Positions 17,237 to 25,740 of a stretch of DNA of 64,000 nt are shown here, in pieces (the stretch's first letter is position 1; every line of letters starts with the position of its first letter). Source of the DNA: Bin76 sp963665765 (GTDB lineage: Bacteria; Actinomycetota; Acidimicrobiia; Spongiisociales; ZC4RG35). The translations under genes and the position numbers were made by a program. The DNA lies in NCBI GenBank assembly GCA_963665765.1, contig OY762464.1:1240001-1304000 (forward strand). Direction: 5' to 3'. The notes under the pieces are model-generated. The model worked only from the letters and a program-made list of their open reading frames with translations, was not told the origin of the DNA and made no database searches.

Positions 17237-18019
17237 TTACCAGGGAAGTTCGGCTCCATTGATGCCGATCGCCTGCCCGCTGATGTACTCTGCGTCGTCG
17301 GTGGCCAGGAAACTCACCGTGGCCGCCACATCGGCGGGACTCCCGAAACGACCCCAGGGAATGGTGCTGCCGAAAGCCTCGATCGCCTCTGTGGGAGTAA
17401 TACCCGCCACCTCGGCATAGCCCCCGGCAATCTCTTCCCAGAAGGGGGTCATGATGTGGCCGGGGGTATAAGAATTAACCCGGATCCGGTGGGGCGCCAG
17501 TTCAACCGCCGCCGACTGGGAAATCATTATCACCGCCGCCTTGGAGGCGCAGTAGTGAGCGAAGTTGGCCACCCCGTGACGCCCGGCGCCCGAGGAGGCA
17601 TTGACGATCACCCCACCCTTACCGGATGCGATCATCTGGCGGGCGGCGGCGCGGGTGCCCAGATACACCCCGATCACGTTCACCTCCATCAGCCGTCTCC
17701 AGTCAGAGACTTCCGAATCGACTATGGGAGCAACGAAGATGACCCCGGCATTGTTGACCATTATGTCCAGACCTCCGAACAACTCCACGGCTGCCGCCAC
17801 CCCCCGCTCAATCTGGTCTTCATCGGTGACGTCGCAGTGGAGCGCCTGCACCCTCCCCGGCAACTCCCGGCATGCCTCCACCACTTCGGTGGCGTCCGCC
17901 ACATCCAGCACCAGCACATCGGCGCCTTCCCCCGCCAGCCGCTCGACACAGCCCCGCCCGATGCCGGAGGCGCCACCGGTTATAGCCGCTACCTTGCCGG
18001 TGTGACGATCAGCGTTCAT
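17237..18019 (-). CDS. SDR family oxidoreductase
   Basis: A 260-residue classical SDR with GGASGIGRG at the dinucleotide site, an acidic residue after strand 2 (VLDVADA) favouring NAD, NNAGVI, catalytic Ser in NASSGAG and YCASK. Its ATG overlaps the stop of the 104-aa gene by four bases. Together with the neighbouring SDR it suggests two successive carbinol oxidations in the GMC-linked pathway. Confidence 0.85.
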   Translation of the reverse strand: MNADRHTGKVAAITGGASGIGRGCVERLAGEGADVLVLDVADATEVVEACRELPGRVQALHCDVTDEDQIERGVAAAVELFGGLDIMVNNAGVIFVAPIVDSEVSDWRRLMEVNVIGVYLGTRAAARQMIASGKGGVIVNASSGAGRHGVANFAHYCASKAAVIMISQSAAVELAPHRIRVNSYTPGHIMTPFWEEIAGGYAEVAGITPTEAIEAFGSTIPWGRFGSPADVAATVSFLATDDAEYISGQAIGINGAELPW

Positions 18020-18330
18020 GCCAACTCGTCTGCTATTAAGAAGATGGGCGATTCGGCGAATTCCCCCTGGAACTTGGCGGCAATAGGTTGCATCACCTCA
18101 CTGGTCACCTCTTCCCCCAGCCTCTCAAGGTCGTTCACCTCGATCACTTCGAAGTAGCGGAAGGGCGGCGCCTGATCCGAACCCAGCATCGATCCTACCT
18201 TGAAGACTCGCATGCGGTCCACCGACCGGAGACCCTCCACGGTGGGTACATCCACCTCCCGGGCCCACTGCTCATACTCCGTGGGATCGGCGTCTTCCGC
18301 CAGGTTGAACAGGACTAAAAGTGTTGCCAT
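18016..18330 (-). CDS. Small EthD/RedY-like dimeric alpha-beta barrel protein
   Basis: A 104-residue protein starting MATLLVLFNLAEDADPTEYE, with VPTVEGLRSVDRMRVFKV and a central RYFEVIEVND. This resembles the ferredoxin-like alpha-beta barrel proteins (EthD, RedY/HapK) often found with oxidative catabolic genes. The function is unknown; small enzymes of this fold act in degradation or as stabilising partners. It lies between the GMC small subunit (18-base gap) and the SDR (ATGA overlap). Confidence 0.6.
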   Translation of the reverse strand: MATLLVLFNLAEDADPTEYEQWAREVDVPTVEGLRSVDRMRVFKVGSMLGSDQAPPFRYFEVIEVNDLERLGEEVTSEVMQPIAAKFQGEFAESPIFLIADELA

Positions 18331-18348
18331 GATTCGTTCTCCTTTCTC

Positions 18349-18786
18349 TCAGACCCGGCGCCAGAAGGGGGCGCGGGTTCGTACCTTTTCCAACAGGGAC
18401 TCATCGAATGGCTCCAGAACGTAACCCCGTGGCTGGGGGGGCCGGGCCTCGTAGCCGGTGCGGCTCTCCACCACATCGAGCACCCTCGCATCGGTGTAAT
18501 AGGCGTTGTAGGCCAGCAGTTGCAGCACCCCGAACAGTGCGGAGTTTCCGGCCTCCAACCTCTCCAGTACGGCGGTGCGGGCGTCGCTGTCCTGTTGGTG
18601 GAAGTCCGCCGGCAATGCCGAGCACGCCTCGGCAACCATGCCGGGGTGGGAAGGATCAAGGCCGGCCAACTCCAAGACCCGGTCGACCAGTCCGAGTCCC
18701 CCGGCCGCCGGCCACCATTCGTCGCCGGGTAGCAGGGTATCCAGGGCTGCATTGAGTTTCAGACGTTGTGCGTTTGTCAGTTCCAT
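18349..18786 (-). CDS. GMC oxidoreductase small subunit (gluconate 2-dehydrogenase subunit 3-like)
   Basis: A 145-residue helical protein. MELTNAQRLKLNAALDTLLP is the usual opening of gluconate 2-dehydrogenase subunit 3-like proteins, which bind the large flavoprotein and help export or electron transfer. No Tat or Sec signal is visible in this copy. The ATG at 18786 lies 10 bases inside the end of the upstream GMC gene; a longer in-frame extension is only antisense-like sequence. It probably partners one or both adjacent GMC subunits. Confidence 0.7.
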   Translation of the reverse strand: MELTNAQRLKLNAALDTLLPGDEWWPAAGGLGLVDRVLELAGLDPSHPGMVAEACSALPADFHQQDSDARTAVLERLEAGNSALFGVLQLLAYNAYYTDARVLDVVESRTGYEARPPQPRGYVLEPFDESLLEKVRTRAPFWRRV

Positions 18787-20384
18787 GGTGTCTCCAAGTC
18801 GCGGTGGTGGAGGAGATGATCGGCCGATCGCAGCGCCAGAGCCGTGAGGGTGGGAGTGGGGTTCACCCCGGCCGACGTCACGAACACGGACCCGTCGACT
18901 ATCCCAAGGTTGGGGATGTCGTGGCAGAAGCCGAAGGGGTCGGTTACCGAGTCGTCGGGGTCGGAGCCCATCCGGGCCGTCCCCATAAGATGGAAGCCCG
19001 CCTGCGGCAGGAACCGCGTCAGGAGGACCTCCGAAGCCCCTGCCTCGAGGCATACTTGCTCGGCATTGGCCAAGCCATGGTCGATCATTTTCTCGGAGTT
19101 TTCATCAAATCTGTAGATCATTTTGGGAGCTGGGACGCCGAACCGGTCGGCCAGACGATCAGATAACACCACCCGGTTGTCATGATCGGGAAGATCCTCG
19201 CACAGCACCGCCACCGTGACCACATGCCCGAACAACTCCTCGAACCGGCGATGGTGCCCCCTGCCCCAGGGAATATCCAGGTTGAAACCGCCCAGGGCTG
19301 TGATCAACGGTCCCTGCCCCCGGGTGACCTGCATCAGGTAGCCGCGGGCGAACCCACGGTCGGCGTCGGTCTCGTAGAATTCCTGGCTGAAGATGGAATA
19401 GGCGTCGGCGCCGACATAGGACCCGACGTTCTCGGTAAACACCGCAGTGGCAGCCGCCACCGGATGCAGCATAAGTCGCCGACCCACCAACCCCGAAGAG
19501 TTGGCCAATCCCTCGGGAAACCGGGTGGTGGCCGAGGAGAGAAGAATACGGGGAGTGCCCAATCCGTTGGCAGCCAGCACCACCACCCGGGCTCGAGTGT
19601 GATGTTCGGCGCCACTCTCGTCAAACCAGAGGGCGCCGGTGGCTCGGCCCTTTCGGTCCACAGTTACCCGCGACACGGCGGCGCCGGTTACGATGCGCGC
19701 TCCGGCCTCCTCCGCCTCCGGCCACCAGATCACGTCCGCGGATGCCTTGGCCCCCCGGGGGCAACCCATCTCGCAGGGACCACAGTTGTTGCAGGCCGAC
19801 CTCCCCCGGTAGGGACGGGAGATGATCGCCCCGTCCACCGGCCACCAGTGCCAACCCAGCCGATCGAAGGCCCGAGCCATCCGCTCTCCCCCCTCACCGA
19901 GCGGCAGCGGCGGGGTGGAACGCGGCGGGCGGGGTGGGTTGGCCGGGTCTCCCGACATTCCCCCCATACCCACCATACGATCGCAGAGGTCATAGTAACC
20001 CTCCAATTCCCGGTAGCGCAGCGGCCAGTCATCGGCCACTCCATCAAGGGACCGAACCCGGAAGTCGGAGGGATGGAAGCGGGGGCTGGCTGCCGACCAC
20101 ATAATGGTGGAGCCACCCACGCCGCAGAACATCAGTGGCTTGATGGGACTGTCCTCATCATCTACCGGATAGTCCTGGGGGAGGCGGCGAACATTGGGAT
20201 TGGGATTGAAGTCGCGTATTCGACGTGACTCCCAGTCCGGCTGATCGGTGGGGTAGTCCTCCGGGGCCACCCGGTAGCCCCGATCGAGACAGACCACCTT
20301 CACTCCGGCGCGGGCCAGCCTCCAGGAAAAAGCACCGCCGGAAGGCCCGGCGCCCACCACCAGCACATCGGCAACCTCGCTCAT
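18777..20384 (-). CDS. GMC family FAD-dependent oxidoreductase (second copy)
   Basis: A 535-residue flavoprotein. The FAD site is VVGAGPSGGAFSWRLA at the start, a second FAD segment is GGSTIMWSAAS, and a Cys-rich stretch is CNNCGPCEMGCPRGAK. The C-terminal catalytic part is GFHLMGTARMGSDPDD with the active-site His, then NPTPTLTALALR. The family oxidises alcohols and sugars and passes electrons to a quinone or cytochrome when a small subunit is present. It starts four bases inside the end of the upstream GMC gene and overlaps the small subunit gene. Confidence 0.85.
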   Translation of the reverse strand: MSEVADVLVVGAGPSGGAFSWRLARAGVKVVCLDRGYRVAPEDYPTDQPDWESRRIRDFNPNPNVRRLPQDYPVDDEDSPIKPLMFCGVGGSTIMWSAASPRFHPSDFRVRSLDGVADDWPLRYRELEGYYDLCDRMVGMGGMSGDPANPPRPPRSTPPLPLGEGGERMARAFDRLGWHWWPVDGAIISRPYRGRSACNNCGPCEMGCPRGAKASADVIWWPEAEEAGARIVTGAAVSRVTVDRKGRATGALWFDESGAEHHTRARVVVLAANGLGTPRILLSSATTRFPEGLANSSGLVGRRLMLHPVAAATAVFTENVGSYVGADAYSIFSQEFYETDADRGFARGYLMQVTRGQGPLITALGGFNLDIPWGRGHHRRFEELFGHVVTVAVLCEDLPDHDNRVVLSDRLADRFGVPAPKMIYRFDENSEKMIDHGLANAEQVCLEAGASEVLLTRFLPQAGFHLMGTARMGSDPDDSVTDPFGFCHDIPNLGIVDGSVFVTSAGVNPTPTLTALALRSADHLLHHRDLETPWN

Positions 20385-21979
20385 CGCACCCCTGGCCCCA
20401 CCGCAGCCAGCCGATCGGCGGTCCTAAGAGCAACGGCCTGGATGGTGGATGTGGGGTTGAGGGCCGCGGCGGTCACGAACACCGATCCGTCGACAATGTA
20501 AAGCCCGGGCGTGTCATGGGCCTGGCACCAACGATCCACCACCGACTGTTGGGGATCGGCACCCATCCGAGCGGTCCCCAGCAGATGGAACCCCGCTCCG
20601 GCGATCAACGGGGTGTGGATCACCTCGACAGCCCCGGCCTCCCGGAGGGCCTCCTGGGCCCGTTCCCCACCCCACTCCAGGAGCCTGGCGGTGTTATCGG
20701 CCAGGCGGTAGGTGATCTTGGGAGCAGCCAGTCCGTTCGAATCGGCGAGTTTGTCGGAAAGGGTCACCCGGTTGTCGGGATCGGGAAGGTCCTCGGTGGT
20801 GATGGTCAGGCTGGCGCTGTGGCGGAACCACGACTCGAAGGTGGAGTGGTGACCCCTCCCCCAGGGAACCCGGGGAAGGTAACCGCCCAAGGCGGTGCCA
20901 AGGGGCCCGTCCGACCGGATGAGTTGCATCTGGAAACCGCGAACGAAGGGACGCTCGGGGTGGGTCTCATAAAACTGCTGGCTCAGGATGGAGACCGCAA
21001 AGGGGCCCTTGTAGCCATCCAGAGGCTGGGGAAAGATACCGGTGGCCAAACCGGTGGGATGATGCATGAGGTGGCGCCCCACCATCCCCGAACTGTTGGC
21101 CAGACCGTGGGGGTGCCCCTTCTGAGCCGAAAGCAACAGCAGGCGGGCCGTCCCCACGCCATTGGCCGCCAGCACCACCGCCTTGGCGGCTTGATGGTGC
21201 TCCCTTCCCTCGGGATCCAGCCAGGTTACCCCCCGGGCGCGCCCCCGCTTATCCAGGGTGATACCCGAGACCCGGGCGCCGGTTACCAGTCGCGCTCCCA
21301 AGGAAAGGGCCTCAGGCCAGTAGGTCACATCGGTGGAGGCCCGCGCCTTGGTGGGACATCCCAGATCACAGGGACCGCAGTTGTTGCAGGCGTCTCTTCC
21401 CCGCCAGGGGATGGTGGCGATGGCAGCGTCCACCGGCCACCAGTGCCAGCCCAGTCGATCGAACGCCTGCGCCACCACCCTCCCACCTCGGCCAAGGGGA
21501 AGCGGAGGTATGGGACGGGCGGACCGGGGAGGATTGGCCGGGTCGGCATTCAACCCGCACACACCCATCATCTCGTCGTTGAGGTCGTAGAAGGGCTCCA
21601 ACTCCTGGTAGCTCAACGGCCAGTCGTCCGCCACCCCGTCGAGGGACCGGACCCGGAAGTCGGAGGGATGGAACCGAGGAAAGTGAGCCCCCCAGTGAAT
21701 GGTGGAGCCACCCACGGCGTTGTACATCAGCAACTTGATGGGGGTGTCGTCTTCTTCGACCGGATAATCGTTGAGCCCTTTGCGGACATTGGGACTGGGA
21801 TGATGGGTGGTCTGGCGGGAAAGCTCCCACAGCGTGGCGGAGTGAGGGACATCCTCGTAGGTGTCCACCCAGTGGCCCTGCTCCAGGACGACCACCGAGA
21901 ATCCCTCTTGGGCCATCTTCCAGGCAAAGGCGCTCCCCGCCGCCCCGGCGCCTACAACTACGACATCAGCCTCGGACAT
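20381..21979 (-). CDS. GMC family FAD-dependent oxidoreductase (first copy)
   Basis: A 532-residue paralogue of the next gene, with the same landmarks in the same order: VVGAGAAGSAFAWKMA, GGSTIHWGAHFPRFHPSDF, CNNCGPCDLGCPTKAR, GFHLLGTARMGADP and NPTSTIQAVALRTADRL. The two copies clearly arose by duplication but differ throughout. They may form a heteromer or act on different substrates. The gene starts 18 bases after the ABC ATPase gene and overlaps the second copy by four bases, placing substrate oxidation directly downstream of uptake. Confidence 0.85.
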   Translation of the reverse strand: MSEADVVVVGAGAAGSAFAWKMAQEGFSVVVLEQGHWVDTYEDVPHSATLWELSRQTTHHPSPNVRKGLNDYPVEEDDTPIKLLMYNAVGGSTIHWGAHFPRFHPSDFRVRSLDGVADDWPLSYQELEPFYDLNDEMMGVCGLNADPANPPRSARPIPPLPLGRGGRVVAQAFDRLGWHWWPVDAAIATIPWRGRDACNNCGPCDLGCPTKARASTDVTYWPEALSLGARLVTGARVSGITLDKRGRARGVTWLDPEGREHHQAAKAVVLAANGVGTARLLLLSAQKGHPHGLANSSGMVGRHLMHHPTGLATGIFPQPLDGYKGPFAVSILSQQFYETHPERPFVRGFQMQLIRSDGPLGTALGGYLPRVPWGRGHHSTFESWFRHSASLTITTEDLPDPDNRVTLSDKLADSNGLAAPKITYRLADNTARLLEWGGERAQEALREAGAVEVIHTPLIAGAGFHLLGTARMGADPQQSVVDRWCQAHDTPGLYIVDGSVFVTAAALNPTSTIQAVALRTADRLAAVGPGVR

Positions 21980-21997
21980 CAGAGTCGATCTTCCTCT

Positions 21998-23794
21998 CTA
22001 CCAGACCAGGTCGCCTTCAGTAATCCGCCAGCATCTGATCTTGCGTCCGTCCGGCAGAGTCTCAAGCGTCTGGGGACGCTCGCGGCACTCCGGCACCGCC
22101 TCCGGACAGCGGGACGCCAGATAGCACCCGGTGGGAAGGTCCACCGGGCTGGGGATCTCTCCGGTGAGGGTTTCCCGGATCTCTCGGTCGATGCGGCGCT
22201 GGTCGGGATCCTGGAAGAGATGGGAGGCCAAAAGAGCTCGGGAGTAGGGGTGCTGGGGGTCTTCGAACACCTGTGACCGGGTGCCGTGCTCCACAATCTG
22301 GGAGAGATACATCACCGCCACGTCGTGGCAGAGATACTCGACGGTGGTGAGATCGTGGGAAATGTAGAGGTAGGCGATCCCCAGTTTCCTTTGCAGTTCG
22401 GCCAGCAGGGTGATTATTTCTGCTCGGGCCGCCGGGGGCAGCGCCGAGGTAGGCTCGTCCAAGACCACGAAGTCGGGGTCTGTTATCAGGGCCCGCCCGA
22501 TGGAGACCCGTTGCTGCTGTCCTGCCGATAACTGGCGGGTGGTGACTGCGCCTAGGGTCCGGGGCAGGCCGATCATATCCATGATCTCGCCGATCCTTTC
22601 CCGCTTGTCCGCCGCAGTGAGCTTGGTGTGAAGGTCCAGCGGTTCCCGGAGGAGTCGGTGCACCGACCATCGGGGATTCAGGGCGTCGAAGGGATCCTGG
22701 AAGACAACCTGCAACCGGGAACGGTAATTGCGGAAGGCGGACAGGGGGATCTCGCCTATCGGCTCGGCATCCACCAGAACCCCGCCGGTGGTCGGCTCGG
22801 TCAACCTCAACAAGGTCATCCCCACCGTGGTCTTGCCCGATCCCGATTCCCCCACCACTCCCAGAGTCCGGCCCCGGTAGATCTCGAAGTCGGCCCCGCT
22901 CACCGCAGTGAGGACTTCCCCGCCCTCGAGGATGTACTCCTTGCCCAACCCCTGCACCGAGATCAAAGGCTGTTCGGACCCGTGACTCTCCTCGGGCTCA
23001 GGTAACTTCTCCTGCCGTTGCAGAGAGAGGATGCGCCGGGAATAGTCCTGTTCGGGCGCCCGGAAGAACTTCCGGGTGGGCGCGTCTTCGATGTTCCGCC
23101 CCTTTTCCACAACCAGGACCCGATCGCAATAGTTGGCGATGATCCCCAAATCCTGGGTGACGATCAGAACCGCCGAACCCGTTTCCTGAACGGTGTCCCA
23201 CATCTCATCCAGCACCTGCGCCTGGATAGTGACATCCAGACCGGAGGTGGGCTCATCAGCCACCAGCAGCCGGGGACCTGAGGACAGAGCCATGGCGATG
23301 AGCGTCCGCTGAGCCATCCCACCGGATAGTTCATGGGGAAAGGCCGTCACCCGCCGCTCGGCGTCGTTGATCCCCACCATCTCCAACATGCTCACTGCCT
23401 TCCGCATGCCTTCCGGCCGGGTGGCCTGGTTGTGGGATCGGTATGCCGTAGAAATCTGGCGACCGATCTTGAGCATGGGATGGAGGGACTGGCGGGGGTT
23501 CTGGGTGATCATGGCGATCTGGCTTCCCCGGACGTGGCGCAACTCCTCGCGGGGAAGCGACAGCAGATCCCTGCCGTCAAACAGCACCTCTCCCCCGGCG
23601 ATTCTCCCGCCGTGTCGCACCAGGCCCAGCATCGCCAGGACAGCAGTGGACTTCCCGGCTCCACTCTCGCCCACTATCCCGGCAATCTCCCCTGACTCCA
23701 AACTGAAAGAGAGACGGTCCACCACCGTGACCTCGGACCGGCGGGTGGGGAAGGTCACCACCAGGTCCCGCACGTCGAGCAGCGGCGCAGACAT
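21998..23794 (-). CDS. Dipeptide/oligopeptide ABC transporter ATPase, two fused nucleotide-binding domains
   Basis: A 598-residue fusion of DppD- and DppF-type ATPases, energising import with the two permeases upstream. Domain 1 has Walker A GESGAGKST (42-50), signature LSGGM and VADEPTSGLD. Domain 2 has Walker A GESGSGKT (315-322), signature LSAGQ (422-426) and VLDEPTS. The D-loop in domain 2 reads SALPP instead of SALD, which may weaken one ATP site. The end contains the peptide-transporter tail with Cys residues (GCYLASRCPEAVPEC). The ATG at 23794 overlaps the permease stop by one base. Confidence 0.9.
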   Translation of the reverse strand: MSAPLLDVRDLVVTFPTRRSEVTVVDRLSFSLESGEIAGIVGESGAGKSTAVLAMLGLVRHGGRIAGGEVLFDGRDLLSLPREELRHVRGSQIAMITQNPRQSLHPMLKIGRQISTAYRSHNQATRPEGMRKAVSMLEMVGINDAERRVTAFPHELSGGMAQRTLIAMALSSGPRLLVADEPTSGLDVTIQAQVLDEMWDTVQETGSAVLIVTQDLGIIANYCDRVLVVEKGRNIEDAPTRKFFRAPEQDYSRRILSLQRQEKLPEPEESHGSEQPLISVQGLGKEYILEGGEVLTAVSGADFEIYRGRTLGVVGESGSGKTTVGMTLLRLTEPTTGGVLVDAEPIGEIPLSAFRNYRSRLQVVFQDPFDALNPRWSVHRLLREPLDLHTKLTAADKRERIGEIMDMIGLPRTLGAVTTRQLSAGQQQRVSIGRALITDPDFVVLDEPTSALPPAARAEIITLLAELQRKLGIAYLYISHDLTTVEYLCHDVAVMYLSQIVEHGTRSQVFEDPQHPYSRALLASHLFQDPDQRRIDREIRETLTGEIPSPVDLPTGCYLASRCPEAVPECRERPQTLETLPDGRKIRCWRITEGDLVW

Positions 23795-24618
23795 TACCTG
23801 TAGGCCCTTTCCAAGGCGTTGCCGACGGCCGCGAATCCGAAGACGGTCAATGAGATCGCCAAACCGGGAAACACCGACGGCCACCACTCCCCCAGGATGA
23901 TCGAGTTGGCGCCCTTGGAGATCATCAGCCCCCATTCGGGGGTGGGTGGGCGCACTCCGGCGCCGATGAAGGACAGTCCGGCAGTGAGGAGGATCCCCCA
24001 GCCGATGACCACCGAGGCTTGGATAAGGGCCGGCGCCAGAGAGTTGGGCAGCACATGGCGAAAGGAGATCCGCAACTCCGACGCGCCGATCGCCCGAGCC
24101 GACTGCACGTAGGTACGGGACCGCTGGGAGAGGACCTCGGCCCGGGTGAGCCGTATGAAGATGGGGGTGTACAGAAACGCCAGTGCCAGCACCAGATTGA
24201 ACGTGGACCGCCCGCTGAGGGCCACCAGAATCATGGCCAGTATGAAGACCGGGAAGGATTGGATCACATCGCTGACCCGCATGATCAACTCGGATAGAGA
24301 GCCGCGATAGAACCCGGCCACCAGGCCGATCAAAGAACCCGCCACCAGCGATAGCCCCGCGGCCGCCAGGGCGATGGTGACATCTGTGCGGGGCGCCGAG
24401 ATAACCCGGGAAAAGATGTCCAGGCCGGTGGCGTCAGTCCCGAACCAGTGCTGGGCGGAGGGCGGAGTGGAGATATTGCCGGTTGGCATCACCGGTGAAT
24501 AGGGGGACAGGACCTCCCCGAACACCGCCAGCAACAGGGATGTGGCGACAATGGCCAGACCCACCCACAGGAGAATGTTCCGCTGGGCGGCGGCCGGGTG
24601 TTCCTGGCGGGCGGTCAT
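23794..24618 (-). CDS. ABC transporter permease, DppC type
   Basis: A 274-residue inner-membrane protein with an N-terminal helix (ILLWVGLAIVATSLLLAVFG), the family segment HWFGTDATGLDIFSRV and about five more membrane helices. The cytoplasmic coupling loop is ARAIGASELRISFRHVLPN. The ATG at 24618 overlaps the stop of the DppB-type gene (ATGA). With its partner permease it forms the channel for the family-5 binding protein encoded first in the operon. Confidence 0.9.
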   Translation of the reverse strand: MTARQEHPAAAQRNILLWVGLAIVATSLLLAVFGEVLSPYSPVMPTGNISTPPSAQHWFGTDATGLDIFSRVISAPRTDVTIALAAAGLSLVAGSLIGLVAGFYRGSLSELIMRVSDVIQSFPVFILAMILVALSGRSTFNLVLALAFLYTPIFIRLTRAEVLSQRSRTYVQSARAIGASELRISFRHVLPNSLAPALIQASVVIGWGILLTAGLSFIGAGVRPPTPEWGLMISKGANSIILGEWWPSVFPGLAISLTVFGFAAVGNALERAYR

Positions 24619-25643
24619 GTTCTGATGCGGGGGTCCATCCAGGCGTGGAACACGTCCAAGGCCAGATAGATAAGAAGGGAGAAGGCGGTGATCACCAGTA
24701 CCACTCCCTGGATGGCCGGATAATCGAACTGGAGGATTGAACGTACCGAATACTGGCCCAGGCCTCCCAGCGAGAAGACCTTTTCCACCAGCACCGCCCC
24801 TCCCAACATGAACCCGTAGAGAATCCCCACCAGCGTGAGGGCGGGAGCAAAGGCCGCCCGGAAGGTGTAGGCGGCGATAGTGCGGGCCGGAAGGCCGGCA
24901 GAGTTGGCGTACAGGATGAAGTCGGATTCCAGCACTCGCAGCATGTTCTGGCGGATCATCTTGATGATGGGACCGCTCAGGATCAGCACCAGGGTCATCA
25001 CCGGCAACCACAGATGCGTCAGTGCTTCCACAAAGACCTCCCAGTTCCCGGCAATCAGGGAATCGATGGTGAGGAACCCCGTCACCGTCTCAGGCGCTTC
25101 GGTGAGGGGCCCCAGTTGCCCGAGGGGCGCGGGCGCCCACCCCAGCACCACGAAGAAGACGTAGATGAACAGCAACCCCCACCAGAACTCCGGCTGGGCG
25201 CCTGCCATCAGCCCGTAGACAAAGACCCCTCGGTCAACCAGACCGTTGGGACGAATGGCGGAGAACATCCCCAAAGGAAGAGCCAGCAGGGTGGCAACTA
25301 TGAAGGAGATGGTTATCAATTCCAGGGTGACGGGAAAGAACCTGATGATCTCGTCCAGCACGTTCTCGTTGGTAACCCATGACCTTCCCAGATCCCCCTG
25401 CAGCAGGCCGGTCTGTTCGGAAGGAAAGAACCCGAAATAGAGGCCGAACTGTTTCATGAGAGGCTGATTAAGACCCAGGGACGCCTCGGCTTGGTTGTAG
25501 ACCTCATCGGAAGCGTTGAAGCCCACCAGACGGGCCACCGGATCGGCGGGGAGCACCCTGATCAGGAAGAAGACCGCGACCGTTATCCCCAATAGTTGGA
25601 GAAAGGCCACCATCAGACGTTTTCCTATATAGGCCCAAGGCAT
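24615..25643 (-). CDS. ABC transporter permease, DppB type
   Basis: A 342-residue permease with six predicted membrane helices. The first helix (LLGITVAVFFLIRVLPADPV) carries the typical DppB N-terminal pattern, and the coupling loop is YANSAGLPARTIAAYTFRAA. It follows the binding-protein gene after a gap that holds a strong hairpin and overlaps the DppC gene by four bases. The cargo is unknown: family-5 systems carry peptides but also sugars, nickel and opines, and the GMC genes suggest a polyhydroxylated compound. Confidence 0.9.
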   Translation of the reverse strand: MPWAYIGKRLMVAFLQLLGITVAVFFLIRVLPADPVARLVGFNASDEVYNQAEASLGLNQPLMKQFGLYFGFFPSEQTGLLQGDLGRSWVTNENVLDEIIRFFPVTLELITISFIVATLLALPLGMFSAIRPNGLVDRGVFVYGLMAGAQPEFWWGLLFIYVFFVVLGWAPAPLGQLGPLTEAPETVTGFLTIDSLIAGNWEVFVEALTHLWLPVMTLVLILSGPIIKMIRQNMLRVLESDFILYANSAGLPARTIAAYTFRAAFAPALTLVGILYGFMLGGAVLVEKVFSLGGLGQYSVRSILQFDYPAIQGVVLVITAFSLLIYLALDVFHAWMDPRIRT

Positions 25644-25693
25644 AAGGTAACTCTATTCGGCCCCGGTCGCTCGGGGACCGACCCGGAATGGGT

Positions 25694-25723
25694 GGTGGGC
25701 GTCCGTGATACCGGACGCCCACC
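25694..25723 (-). terminator. Stem-loop between binding-protein and permease genes (attenuator or mRNA stabiliser)
   Basis: A perfect 11-bp stem (GGTGGGCGTCC / GGACGCCCACC) with an eight-base loop sits between the stop of the binding-protein gene (25741) and the start of the permease gene (25643). There is no T tract. Such hairpins often leave more message for the abundant binding protein than for the permeases. Confidence 0.6.
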
Positions 25724-25740
25724 GTTGTCTCAAATAGCTA

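Noticed and set aside
20225..22276. A 683-codon open frame on the plus strand
   Set aside because: It lies antisense to the two GMC genes and the ABC ATPase end, has low-complexity Gly/His/Pro-rich composition and no motifs; a GC-rich shadow.
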